This document shows, piece after piece, positions 1 through 7,953 of a stretch of DNA of 64,000 nt. Made by a program: the position numbers and the translations under genes. Origin of the DNA: Streptomyces formicae (lineage in GTDB: Bacteria > Actinomycetota > Actinomycetes > Streptomycetales > Streptomycetaceae); NCBI RefSeq assembly GCF_022647665.1, contig NZ_CP071872.1:6324001-6388000 (forward strand). The letters run 5' to 3'. A model generated the notes under the pieces. That model did no database searches. It saw only the letters and a program-made list of their open reading frames with translations, and was not told the origin of the DNA. Within the stretch, counting starts at the first letter, position 1; every line of letters starts with the position of its first letter.

Positions 1-16
1 TGATGCGTCTGAGGGG

Positions 17-46
17 GCCTGGACCATGACGGTCATGGTCTCAGGC
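17..46. terminator. Hairpin, likely terminator
   Basis: Arms GACCATGAC (22-30) and GTCATGGTC (32-40) are perfect complements around one base. They are extended by GCCTG (17-21) and CAGGC (42-46) with one bulged base. It lies downstream of the minus-strand thiolase gene and would end that operon. No U-tract follows, as is common in Streptomyces. Confidence 0.5.
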
Positions 47-108
47 TCCCGTCGGTCCGTACATGCGGATTTCGGTGTACGGGCCCCGGGACCGGAGGTC
101 CTAGGACT

Positions 109-193
109 CGACCCGGACCCGGACCCGGACACCGACCCCGGACCCACGCCCAGGCCCAACGCCCGCGCCCGCGCCCAGCGCCCGCGCCCGGCC
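109..193. repeat. GGACCC / GCCCGC low-complexity tract
   Basis: About four GGACCC-type hexamers run from about 109 to 130 and are followed by a GCCCGC-rich stretch up to the thiolase stop. It is simple-sequence DNA and I see no gene in it. Confidence 0.6.
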
Positions 194-1383
194 CTACGCC
201 TTCCGCAGCACCGTCACGACCGCCGCCCCGCCGAGCCCGATGTTGTGCGCGAGCCCCGTCCGGGCGCCGGGGACCTGCCGGGCGCCCGCCTCCCCCGCAG
301 CTGCCAGGTGATCTCGGCGGCCTGGGCGAGCCCGGTCGCGCCCAGCGGATGCCCCTTGGAGATCAGCCCGCCGGACGGGTTGACCACCCAACGGCCGCCG
401 TGCGTCGTCGCCCCCGACTCGACGAGCTTCCCGGACTCGCCGTCCGCGCACATGCCGAGCGCCTCGTACGTCAGCAGCTCGTTGACGGAGAAGCAGTCGT
501 GCAGCTCGATGACGTCGACGTCCTCGATGCCGAGCCCGGACGCCTCGTACGCCTGCCGGGCCGCCGCCCGCGACATGGGTTTGCCGACGACGTCGATGCA
601 GGAGCCGGAGGCGAAGGAGTCGGCGGTGTCGGTGGCCATGGCCTGCCCGGCGATCTCCACGGCCTTGTCGTGCAGGCCGTGTTCGACGACGAACCGCTCG
701 GAGACGACGAGCGCCGCTGCGGCCCCGTCGGAGGTCGGCGAGCACTGGAGCTTGGTGAGCGGCCGGTGGACGGTCCTGGCGGCGAGGATCTCGTCCGTCT
801 CGTACACGTCCCGGAACTGGGCGTAGGGGTTGTCCGCCGAGTGCCGGTGATTCTTGGCGGCGACGGCGGCGAGCTGCCGCTCGGTGGTGCCGTGGCGCTC
901 CGTGTGCTCGCGGGCCGCGTTGCCGAAGATCTGGGCGGTGGGCGGGGTCATCTCGAAGCCGTGGGCCGCGGCCATCACGCCGTAGTGCCGGGCCACGGGC
1001 GAGGTCCCGAAGTCGCCGCCGTCGGCCCCGCCCCCCAGCGCGCCCTTCTTCATCTTCTCGAAGCCGAGCGCCAGGACGCAGTCGCTGATCCCGCCCGCGA
1101 CGAACTGCCGCGCCATCATCAGCGCGGTCGAGCCGGTCGCGCAGTTGTTGTTGACGTTGTAGACGGGGACGCCGGTGAGGCCGAGCTCGTAGGCGGCGCG
1201 CTGGCCGGCGGTCGACGGCTGGAAGCAGTAGCCGACGGGCACCTGCTCGACCAGCTCGTACGGGATACCGGCGTCGGCGAGCGCGGCGGCGCCCGCTTCC
1301 TCGGCCATGTCCCAGTACTGCCAGTCCCGGGTCTCCGGCTTCTCGAACTTCGTCATCCCGACGCCGACGATGTAGCTCTTCAT
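194..1383 (-). CDS. SCP-x / lipid-transfer-type thiolase, frameshifted near the C terminus
   Basis: Thiolase-superfamily enzyme of the SCP-x/Ltp branch, acting on CoA thioesters, probably of steroid or branched acyl chains. The start is ATG at 1383 with GGAAG upstream. The nucleophile is Cys81 in NNNCATGST; later come HDCFSVNE (about residue 290) and GHPLGATG (about 345). The frame runs to LRG near base 296 and then leaves the family pattern. The expected ending (GLAHNIGLGGAAVVTVLR) is in another frame and stops at 194. One base missing from the C-run at 292-296 explains this. The gene lies 21 bp behind the FadE34-type dehydrogenase and is almost certainly co-transcribed. A real mutation or a sequencing error are both possible. 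Confidence 0.85.
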
Positions 1384-1404
1384 CGTCTTCCTTTCAGTCC
1401 GTGG

Positions 1405-3603
1405 TCAGTCCCTGGGCAGGCCGAGGATCCGCTCGGCGACGACGTTGCGCTGGACCTGGGTGGTGCCGCCCGCGATGGTCAGGCAGCGGGACATCAGCAG
1501 CCCGTGGACGGCCCGCTCGCCGGCGCCCTCGCGGACCGCGCCCGCGGGGCCGAGGAGTTCGACGGCGAGTTCGGCGACCTGCTGCTGGTGCGGGGTCTGG
1601 ACGAGTTTGCGTACGGAGGCGTCGGGGCCCGGCTCCGCGCCGTCGACCTGCTGGAGCGTGGTGCGCAGTCCGATGCAGGCGAGGGCGTGCGCCTCGGCGG
1701 CGAGGGCGCCGATCCGGGCCCGGTGGGTGTCGTCGAGGCCGGGCGCCCGCGCGAGCAGCTCCTCCAGGCCGGTGTCGAAGGTCAACTGGTCGGCCATGTG
1801 GACGCGTTCGTTGCCGAGCGTGTTGCGGGCGACGCGCCAGCCTTCGTCGACCGCGCCGACGACGGCGTCGGCGGGCAGCAGCGCGCCGTCGAAGTACACC
1901 TCGTTGAAGAGGGATTCGCCGGTGATCTCCTTCAGCGGGCGGATGTCGATGCCGTCGGTGGTCTTCATGTCGACGACGAAGTAGGTGAGGCCCTTGTGCC
2001 GGGGGGCGTCGGGGTCGGTGCGGGCGAGGAGGATGCCGTGGTCGGCCCACTGGGCGGCGCTCGTCCACACCTTCTGGCCGGTGATCCGCCAGCGGCCGTC
2101 GGGGGTGCGCTCGGCCCGGGTGCGCAGGCTCGCGAGGTCGGAGCCGGCGCCGGGCTCGCTGAAGAGCTGGCACCAGAGCAGTTCGCCGCGCAGGGTCGCG
2201 GGCAGATAGCGGTCCTTCTGCTCCTGGGTGCCGTAGGCGATGAGGGACGGTACGACCCAGGTCGCGACGGACAGGTCGCTCACCCTGACGCCGGCCGCCC
2301 GCATCTCCTGCTCGACGGCGAGCTGCTGGAGAGGTCCGGCGCCCAGTCCGTACGGGGGCGGGAGGTGCGGGGCGGCGTAGCCGGTGGGGGCGAGGGCGCG
2401 CCGGGCGGCCGCGGGCTCCGCGCCGCGGACGGGGGCGATGGCCGCACGCGCGGCCGCGCGATGGGGCTCGGCCTCGGGCGGGAGCTCCAGGCGCAGTTCG
2501 CGGCGGGCGCCCGCGGCGGCGAGCCGGACCGCCCGGAGCCGGTGGGTGTCGCCGGGTCCCAGGAGCTGGCGGGCGACGAGGGCCCGGCGCAGATGCAGAT
2601 GGGCGTCGTGCTCCCAGGTGAAGCCGATGCCGCCGAGGATCTGGATGCAGTCCTTGGCGCAGCTGTACGCGGCGTCGAGCGCGGTCGCGGCGGCGAGCGC
2701 GGCGGTGAGGCTCCGTGCCGGCGGCGGCTCGTCGGCGGCGCGGGCCGCGTCCCAGGTGAGCGCGCGTGCCTGGGCGAGGCGTACGAGCATGTCCGCACAC
2801 AGATGCTTGACCGCCTGGAACTGCCCGATGGGCCGCCCGAACTGCTCACGCACCTTCGCGTACGCGGTGGCGGTGGCCAGCGCCCAGGACGCGGTGCCGC
2901 ACGCGTCCGCCGCGAACAGCACGGCGGCGAGGTCGGGTACGAGGGCGGGGTCCACCTCCAGCCGGTGACCGGGGGGTACGGCGAGGGCGTGCGCGGTGAC
3001 CTCGGCGGTGGGGCGGGTCGGGTCGGCGCTCTCGTGGCCGCGTACCGATCCGTGCACCGCGAGGTCCGCCGCGTCCACGGCGAACCAGCCGGACGGGGTC
3101 TCCAGGACGAGCAGATCGGCGTGGCCGCCGCCGAGCACGGGCGGCGCGGTCCCGTCGAGCAGGTGGCCGCCGTCCGGGGTCCGGGCCGCGGCGAGCGTCC
3201 CCGGGCCGAGGGCGACGGCCCCGATCCGCTCCCCGGCCGCGAGCGTCCGCGCCAGATCGCCGCGCCCGGCCCGGGCGAGCACGGCGGAGGCGAGCACGCA
3301 GGGAAGGTACGGCCCGGGCAGCGCGGCCCGCCCGGCCTCCTCCAGGACGACCGCGAGGTCGAGGAGCGTTCCGCCCCCGCCGCCGTACTCCTCGGGCAGG
3401 TGCAGTCCGAGGAGCCCCTGCTCGGCCGCCCCGTCCCAGTACACGGGCCGCCCCGTGTCCCCGCTGCCGGGTGCGTCGAGGAGTTTCCGTACGGCTTCGG
3501 GCGGTGCGGCCCGCGCGAGCCAGCGGCGTACGGAGTCCGCCAACTCGCCCTGCTCCTGGGTGATTCCGATGCTTCCCGTGACTGCGGCGCTGGTGCTCCC
3601 CAT
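1405..3603 (-). CDS. fadE34: Two-domain (fused) acyl-CoA dehydrogenase, FadE34 type
   Basis: FAD-dependent dehydrogenase of 732 aa with two acyl-CoA dehydrogenase domains in tandem (about 1-365 and 385-730), the layout of mycobacterial FadE34, which oxidises steroid side-chain CoA esters. Family stretches visible are AYAKVREQFGRPIGQFQAVK and CIQILGGIGFTWEHDAHL in the first half, and LWCQLFSEPGAGSDLASLRT in the second. I start at ATG 3603 (MGSTSAAV), because the longer open frame upstream is arginine-rich junk that runs through the operator. A KstR box sits 12-25 bp upstream of this start. It is the first gene of an operon with the SCP-x thiolase. Confidence 0.92.
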   Translation of the reverse strand: MGSTSAAVTGSIGITQEQGELADSVRRWLARAAPPEAVRKLLDAPGSGDTGRPVYWDGAAEQGLLGLHLPEEYGGGGGTLLDLAVVLEEAGRAALPGPYLPCVLASAVLARAGRGDLARTLAAGERIGAVALGPGTLAAARTPDGGHLLDGTAPPVLGGGHADLLVLETPSGWFAVDAADLAVHGSVRGHESADPTRPTAEVTAHALAVPPGHRLEVDPALVPDLAAVLFAADACGTASWALATATAYAKVREQFGRPIGQFQAVKHLCADMLVRLAQARALTWDAARAADEPPPARSLTAALAAATALDAAYSCAKDCIQILGGIGFTWEHDAHLHLRRALVARQLLGPGDTHRLRAVRLAAAGARRELRLELPPEAEPHRAAARAAIAPVRGAEPAAARRALAPTGYAAPHLPPPYGLGAGPLQQLAVEQEMRAAGVRVSDLSVATWVVPSLIAYGTQEQKDRYLPATLRGELLWCQLFSEPGAGSDLASLRTRAERTPDGRWRITGQKVWTSAAQWADHGILLARTDPDAPRHKGLTYFVVDMKTTDGIDIRPLKEITGESLFNEVYFDGALLPADAVVGAVDEGWRVARNTLGNERVHMADQLTFDTGLEELLARAPGLDDTHRARIGALAAEAHALACIGLRTTLQQVDGAEPGPDASVRKLVQTPHQQQVAELAVELLGPAGAVREGAGERAVHGLLMSRCLTIAGGTTQVQRNVVAERILGLPRD

Positions 3604-3614
3604 GGGCGGCAGAC

Positions 3615-3628
3615 TAGAACACGTTCCA
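3615..3628. promoter_or_regulatory. KstR box of the fadE34-thiolase operon
   Basis: TAGAACACGTTCCA matches the KstR consensus TnnAACnnGTTnnA exactly. It is 12 bp upstream of the fadE34 start codon, where a bound repressor would block transcription initiation. Confidence 0.85.
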
Positions 3629-3704
3629 ATCTGACGGAAGGTCAGAACAGGAGCGGAGAACCGGGCACCGGCGCGGAACCTCGCGAGCGTCCCGTACGTC
3701 CTAC

Positions 3705-3740
3705 GACCGGTCCGGAGGCGGACCATGACCGGTCCGGAGG
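3705..3740. promoter_or_regulatory. Direct repeat in the serpin promoter region
   Basis: GACCGGTCCGGAGG occurs at 3705-3718 and again at 3727-3740, a 22-bp period (two helical turns). Each copy holds the palindrome ACCGGT. It lies about 30-65 bp before the serpin start and could be a paired operator; no regulator is known to me. Confidence 0.4.
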
Positions 3741-3770
3741 GCGGACCGCTTCGGCCAGGGGGTGGGGTCC

Positions 3771-5012
3771 GTGCTGGCAAGACGTACGGTGCTGGGGGCC
3801 GCGATGGTGGCGCTGCTGACCGCCTGCGGAGCCGAGGAGGACCCGCCGGGCGACGCCGCGCGCATCGACGGTGAACTCGTCGGGCGCCTGCGGGAGGACG
3901 ATGCCGAGGCCGTGGCGCAGGCCGTGAACGCCTTCGGCTTCGACCTGCTGAAGGAAGCCGACGGATCGCGGCTCCGGAACACCGTCACTTCCCCGGTGTC
4001 GGTCGCGGTGCTCCTCGCGATGGTCCTCGCGGGAGCCGACGGCGACACCGCGCGCGACATGGCCCGCACCCTGCACCTCACCGACGCGCGCGACGTGCGC
4101 GCAGGCGCCCTGCTGCGGATGCTCGCGGACACCGACGACGTGACGCTCTCCGTGGCGAACGCCCTGTGGGCCGCCCGCGGCACACCGCTGCGGGGGGACT
4201 ACCTCGACTTCGTCACCGGCACGTTCGGCGCGACGGCGAAGGAAGCCGACCTGGCGGCGCGGGCAACGGCCGACGAGATCGACCGGTGGGCGAGCGACCG
4301 CACCGAAGGCCGTATCCCGGCGATCGCCCGCGACCTCGGGCTGCCCTCTGCGGACACGGTGCTCGTCCTGCTCAACGCGGTCTACTTCCTGGGCACATGG
4401 ACCGTCCGCTTCGACACGGAGGCCACCCGGGAGGAGCCGTTCACGCTCACCGACGGCCGCAGCGCCGCCGTCCCGATGATGAGCCTGCGCGAGGAGAAGC
4501 TCGGGTACGCCGAGCGCGACGGCTACGCCATGCTGCGCCTGCCGTACGGCAAGGAGCGCCGGTACGGGATGGAGGTGCTGCTCCCGGCCCCCGGCTCGGA
4601 CCTCGGCGCGCTCCTGGACCGGCTCGGCGCGGCCGAATGGGCGGCCGGCGTGGCCGCGCTCCGCGAGGAGCACGTCCACGAGCTCGCGCTTCCGCGCTTC
4701 GCACTCACCTGGTCCCTGGAGCTCAACGCCGTGCTGGACCGGCTCGGGATGGGCGCGGCGTTCGGCCCGGAGGCCGACTTCTCCCGGATGTCGCCGACGA
4801 ACCCCGTGCTGAGCAAGGTGGTGCACAAGACGTACATCCGGGTGGACGAGAACGGCACGGAGGCCGCCGCGGTGACCGGCGGCGCGATGAAGACGTCCTT
4901 GCCGCTGAACCCGATCGTGTTCCGCGCCGACCGGCCGTTCGCCTTCACCGTCTCGGACCGCCGGACCGGCGCCGCCCTCTTCCTCGGGACGGTCACCGAC
5001 CCCCGGGGCTGA
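3771..5012 (+). CDS. Serpin-family lipoprotein
   Basis: Serine-protease inhibitor of the serpin fold, anchored outside the cell by a lipid: after RR the hydrophobic segment ends in the lipobox LLTAC. The body has serpin hallmarks: NAVYFLGTW, a hinge ENGTEAAAVTGG and the C-terminal RPFAFTVSD. The small residues of the hinge match inhibitory serpins. Counting from the P15 Gly puts P1-P1' near Ser-Leu in AMKTSLPL, so the target protease cannot be named. Length (413 aa) suits a full serpin. GTG 3771 is preferred because AGGGGG lies 7-12 bp upstream; GTG 3762 is an alternative. It is divergent from fadE34. Confidence 0.9.
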   Translation: MLARRTVLGAAMVALLTACGAEEDPPGDAARIDGELVGRLREDDAEAVAQAVNAFGFDLLKEADGSRLRNTVTSPVSVAVLLAMVLAGADGDTARDMARTLHLTDARDVRAGALLRMLADTDDVTLSVANALWAARGTPLRGDYLDFVTGTFGATAKEADLAARATADEIDRWASDRTEGRIPAIARDLGLPSADTVLVLLNAVYFLGTWTVRFDTEATREEPFTLTDGRSAAVPMMSLREEKLGYAERDGYAMLRLPYGKERRYGMEVLLPAPGSDLGALLDRLGAAEWAAGVAALREEHVHELALPRFALTWSLELNAVLDRLGMGAAFGPEADFSRMSPTNPVLSKVVHKTYIRVDENGTEAAAVTGGAMKTSLPLNPIVFRADRPFAFTVSDRRTGAALFLGTVTDPRG

Positions 5013-5043
5013 CGGCGAGAGGCCCTCGGCCGGAGCCGGGCGT

Positions 5044-5067
5044 GAGGTGAATCACGCGATTCACCTC
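5044..5067. promoter_or_regulatory. Palindrome between serpin and methyltransferase
   Basis: Arms GAGGTGAATC and GATTCACCTC are perfect complements around ACGC. It is 31 bp after the serpin stop and 63 bp before the methyltransferase. It could be an operator or the serpin terminator; the AT content at the arm tips favours an operator slightly. Confidence 0.45.
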
Positions 5068-5129
5068 GCCGGAGGGGCGTACGGCACGATGGACCGCCCA
5101 GACACGCGTACGAGCCGAAGGATCCTGCC

Positions 5130-5792
5130 ATGGCCGCCGCCCCCGCCGCCCCCGAGCCGGAGACCCTGGCCGCCTTCGAGGCCGCCAAGGGCTTCATGCC
5201 CGTGCAGGAGGGCCTGGCGCTGTACGCGGCGGCGGCCGGGGCCGGGGCCGCGCTCGGGCTGCCGCTGCTGGAGGTCGGGACGTACTGCGGGCGCTCCACG
5301 ATCCTGCTCGCCGACGCCGCCCGCGCGACCGGCACGGTCGCCGTCACCGTCGACCACCACCGGGGCAGCGAGGAGCAGCAGCCCGGCTGGGACTACCACG
5401 ACCCGGAGGTCGTGGACCCCGAGGTGGGACGGATGGATACGCTGCCCGCCTTTCGCCGGGCGCTGCACAACGCCGGCCTGGAGGAGCACGTGATCGCCGT
5501 CGTCGGGCGGTCGCCGCAGGTGGCGAAGGTGTGGGGCCGGGAGGTCGGGCTGGTCTTCATCGACGGCGGCCACACCGACGAGCACGCCACGAACGACTAC
5601 GAGGGCTGGGCGCCGCACGTCGCGGAGGGCGGGCTGCTGGTGATCCACGACGTGTTCCCCGACCCGGTGGACGAGTGGACGGGCCAGGCGCCGTACCGCA
5701 TCTACCTGCGCGCGCTGGAGTCCGGGGCCTTCACGGAGGTCTCGGCGACGGACTCGCTGCGCGTGCTGCGCCGCACCGGCCGGGGGATCTGA
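5130..5792 (+). CDS. Class I SAM-dependent methyltransferase (Methyltransf_24 type)
   Basis: Cytoplasmic 220-aa protein with a Rossmann methyltransferase core: LLEVGTYCGRSTILLADA is the SAM-binding motif I region (about 49-66), VDHHRG the acidic loop after strand 2, and VFIDGGHTDEHATNDYEGW the catalytic and metal-site region of the macrocin-O-methyltransferase/Methyltransf_24 group. The substrate cannot be inferred. ATG 5130 starts MAAAPAAPEP. It stands alone between the serpin and amidase genes. Confidence 0.8.
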   Translation: MAAAPAAPEPETLAAFEAAKGFMPVQEGLALYAAAAGAGAALGLPLLEVGTYCGRSTILLADAARATGTVAVTVDHHRGSEEQQPGWDYHDPEVVDPEVGRMDTLPAFRRALHNAGLEEHVIAVVGRSPQVAKVWGREVGLVFIDGGHTDEHATNDYEGWAPHVAEGGLLVIHDVFPDPVDEWTGQAPYRIYLRALESGAFTEVSATDSLRVLRRTGRGI

Positions 5793-5824
5793 GCGAGTCC
5801 GGGGCTTGCGACTAGCATCGCGAC

Positions 5825-6679
5825 GTGCCGACGAACGTGACGACAGTGCCGTACGACCGGATCAAGCCGCTCGCCGTTGCCGCTGCCCTGGCCGCCTGCC
5901 TCGCCGGATGCGCCCAGGCCGCGGTGCCGGCCGACTCCTCGAAGGACTCGAAGGGGCAGTCCGCTCCCCGCACGAGGCCGACCGCGGCACCGCCCACGGG
6001 AAATCTCCCCCTCGCCGGGAAGACCGTGGTCGTCGACCCCGGCCACAACCCGGGCAACTTCCGCCACACCCGCGAGATCAGCGAACTCGTGGACATCGGA
6101 ACCGACCGCAAGGAATGCGACACCACGGGCACGGCCACCGACGACGGTTACTCCGAGGCCGATTTCACCCTCGATGTTTCACACCGCCTTCGCACTCTGC
6201 TGGAGAAGCAGGGCGCGACCGTCCGTTTCACCCAGGACGGCGACCGTGCCTTCGGCCCCTGTGTGGACGAGCGCGCCCGTATCGGCAACGAGGCCGCGGC
6301 CGACGCCGTCGTCTCCGTCCACGCGGACGGCTCGGCCGCCGGGAACCGCGGGTTCCATGTGATCCTCCCCGCCCTGGTGAAGGACGGCGCCGCCGACACG
6401 GCGAAGATCACCGGCCCGTCGCGCGAGCTCGGCGAGCGCATCGCCACGAAGTTCGCCGCCGCGACCGGCAGCCCACGCTCCAACTACGTGGGCGGCGGCA
6501 CCGGGTTGGACGTGCGCGGCGACCTCGGCGGTCTGAATCTGTCCACCGTTCCCAAGGTGTTCATCGAGTGCGGGAACATGCGCGACGCGAAGGACGCGGC
6601 GCGGCTGAAGAGCCCGGCGTGGCGGCAGAAGGCGGCGAGCGGGATCGCGGGCGGCATCAGCACCTACCTGCGGGGCTAG
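5825..6679 (+). CDS. N-acetylmuramoyl-L-alanine amidase lipoprotein (Amidase_3)
   Basis: Zinc amidase predicted to cut the bond between MurNAc and L-Ala in peptidoglycan. It is a lipoprotein (lipobox LAGC near residue 29) with a low-complexity linker, then the catalytic domain. Zinc ligands are visible in VVDPGHNPG and SVHADG, and the catalytic Glu in FIECGNM. The start is GTG 5825; no strong RBS decides it. The TAG stop lies in the left end of an inverted-repeat element (next entry), so the element abuts the gene exactly at its stop codon. Confidence 0.9.
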   Translation: MPTNVTTVPYDRIKPLAVAAALAACLAGCAQAAVPADSSKDSKGQSAPRTRPTAAPPTGNLPLAGKTVVVDPGHNPGNFRHTREISELVDIGTDRKECDTTGTATDDGYSEADFTLDVSHRLRTLLEKQGATVRFTQDGDRAFGPCVDERARIGNEAAADAVVSVHADGSAAGNRGFHVILPALVKDGAADTAKITGPSRELGERIATKFAAATGSPRSNYVGGGTGLDVRGDLGGLNLSTVPKVFIECGNMRDAKDAARLKSPAWRQKAASGIAGGISTYLRG

Positions 6680-6930
6680 GGGGCGTCCGGGGGATCAGGC
6701 TGGATCAGCGAGCGCCCGCCGCGGAGCGGCTGATGTCACAGCGGTGCGTGCGATCGCAAGGCGGAGGAGGGAGTCGACGCGGTGGGGGCACCTCCCGTGC
6801 CCGAAGGGCTACGGGGGACATCGGCGACCGACGACAACGCAGCGTGGGGGCACCTCCCGTGCCCGAAGGGCTTCGGGGGAGTGCGTGCCAGGGCACGCGA
6901 GCCCAGCATGATCCCCCGGACACCCCCTAG
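6676..6930. mobile_element. MITE-like inverted-repeat element inserted at a CTAG stop codon
   Basis: About 255 bp bounded by near-perfect 28-bp inverted ends. The left end reads CTAGGGGGCGTCCGGGGGAT, and the complement of the right end reads CTAGGGGGTGTCCGGGGGAT; the remaining eight bases differ at one position. Inside are two 36-bp direct repeats (6782-6817, 6845-6880) containing GGGGGCACCTCCCGTGCCCG. There is no transposase. The outermost CTAG on the left contains the amidase TAG stop. A 46-bp relative lies at 48595-48640. Confidence 0.65.
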
Positions 6931-7011
6931 TTGCGTCAGGCGCTAGATTTGGTCGCCGACCGGCGGCACCGACGACCGCGCCGACGCGACGCAACGACTA
7001 AGGACCTTCAC

Positions 7012-7836
7012 GTGAACATCCGCTCCCTCACTCGAGGCGATGGCGTGGTGATCGGAGCAGCGGTGTTGCTGTTCATCGCCTCCTTCCTCGACGTCATCTC
7101 GTACGACGCCGAGGTCCCCCTCGAACCCCCGAGCGCCTGGGCCACCCTCGGGAACGCGCTCGGTGTCTACATGGTCGGTGTGATCGGCGCGGCGCTCATC
7201 GTCATCGCCCGCGGTCTGCCGCAGCCGCGCAAGATCGCCGGGATCGACCTCGGTCAGTTCGGAGTCGCCGCCGCGATCATCACGTTCTGGAACTTCTTCT
7301 GGACGATCGTCGACCTCGGCGAAGGGGTGAGCGCCGGCGCGGGCCTGATCCTCGGCCTGATCTCCTCGCTGATCCTCGCCGCGGCGGCCGTCGCCACGCC
7401 GCTGGTCCCCGCCCTCAAGGGTGCGCTCCTGCCGGCTCCGCGTCCGCAGGCCCCGCAGCCGTACGGGATGCAGCCGGGGCAGCCGGGCCAGCCGGGGGCC
7501 GGTTACGGCTACCCGGGCGCCCAGCAGCAGCCGTACGGGATGCAGCAGCCCGGGCAGCCGCAGCCGTACGGTGTCCAGCCGCAGCACGGCCAGCCGGGGC
7601 CCCAGCAGGGCGGCCCTGCGGCGGGCCCGGCCGGCGCCGACTTCGCGCCGTTCTGGTTCGCGGTGCCGGTGGCCCGGCCGCTGTACGCGGAGGACGGCTC
7701 GCCGACCCCGGTCGCCGAGCTTGCGCCCGGCACCTGGTATCTCGCGGTCGAGCAGCGCGGCCCCGGCCTCGTGGCCCAGACGCAGGACGGCCGGCGCGGT
7801 GTCCTCCAGGACACGTCCGGGATCCAGCGCGGCTGA
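7012..7836 (+). CDS. Four-helix membrane protein with a Q/P/G-rich cytosolic tail
   Basis: Protein of 274 aa of unknown function. The first 135 residues carry four likely membrane helices (VVIGAAVLLFIASFL; ALGVYMVGVIGAALIVIARG; FGVAAAIITFWNFFWTIV; AGLILGLISSLILAAAAVA). A region of PYGMQ/GQPGQPG repeats follows (about 145-200), then a compact C-terminal domain (FWFAVPVARPLY...PGTWYLAVEQRGPGLVAQTQ). It resembles the DUF5336-type actinobacterial membrane proteins. GTG 7012 is chosen because upstream codons run into the inverted-repeat element. Confidence 0.75.
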   Translation: MNIRSLTRGDGVVIGAAVLLFIASFLDVISYDAEVPLEPPSAWATLGNALGVYMVGVIGAALIVIARGLPQPRKIAGIDLGQFGVAAAIITFWNFFWTIVDLGEGVSAGAGLILGLISSLILAAAAVATPLVPALKGALLPAPRPQAPQPYGMQPGQPGQPGAGYGYPGAQQQPYGMQQPGQPQPYGVQPQHGQPGPQQGGPAAGPAGADFAPFWFAVPVARPLYAEDGSPTPVAELAPGTWYLAVEQRGPGLVAQTQDGRRGVLQDTSGIQRG

Positions 7837-7857
7837 CCGCCCGGCCTTCCGGCTCCG

Positions 7858-7887
7858 CGGCCCCTCGCCCTTCCGGGCGGGGGGCCG
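7858..7887. terminator. Terminator after the membrane protein gene
   Basis: CGGCCCCTCGCCC and GGGCGGGGGGCCG pair over 13 positions (one G-T pair) around TTCC, followed by TTGT. Confidence 0.7.
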
Positions 7888-7913
7888 TTGTCGTACAGTC
7901 GCCCCGCGGCAGT

Positions 7914-7934
7914 GAGCTGACGATTCGTCAGCTC
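7914..7934. promoter_or_regulatory. 21-bp perfect palindrome before the F420 oxidoreductase
   Basis: Arms GAGCTGACGA and TCGTCAGCTC flank a single T. It sits immediately upstream of the ribosome binding site GGAGAGGAGG (7938-7947), so a bound repressor would block the gene. It does not fit the KstR consensus, so another regulator is expected. Confidence 0.65.
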
Positions 7935-7953
7935 TTTGGAGAGGAGGCGACGC

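Noticed and set aside
349..3819. A 1156-codon open frame on the plus strand opposite the thiolase and acyl-CoA dehydrogenase genes
   Set aside because: It is the GC-rich antisense of two well-recognised enzymes, has a Gly/Val/Arg-rich composition and no domain. Similar antisense frames opposite 6943-9150, 37409-39946 and 48193-52032 were rejected for the same reason.
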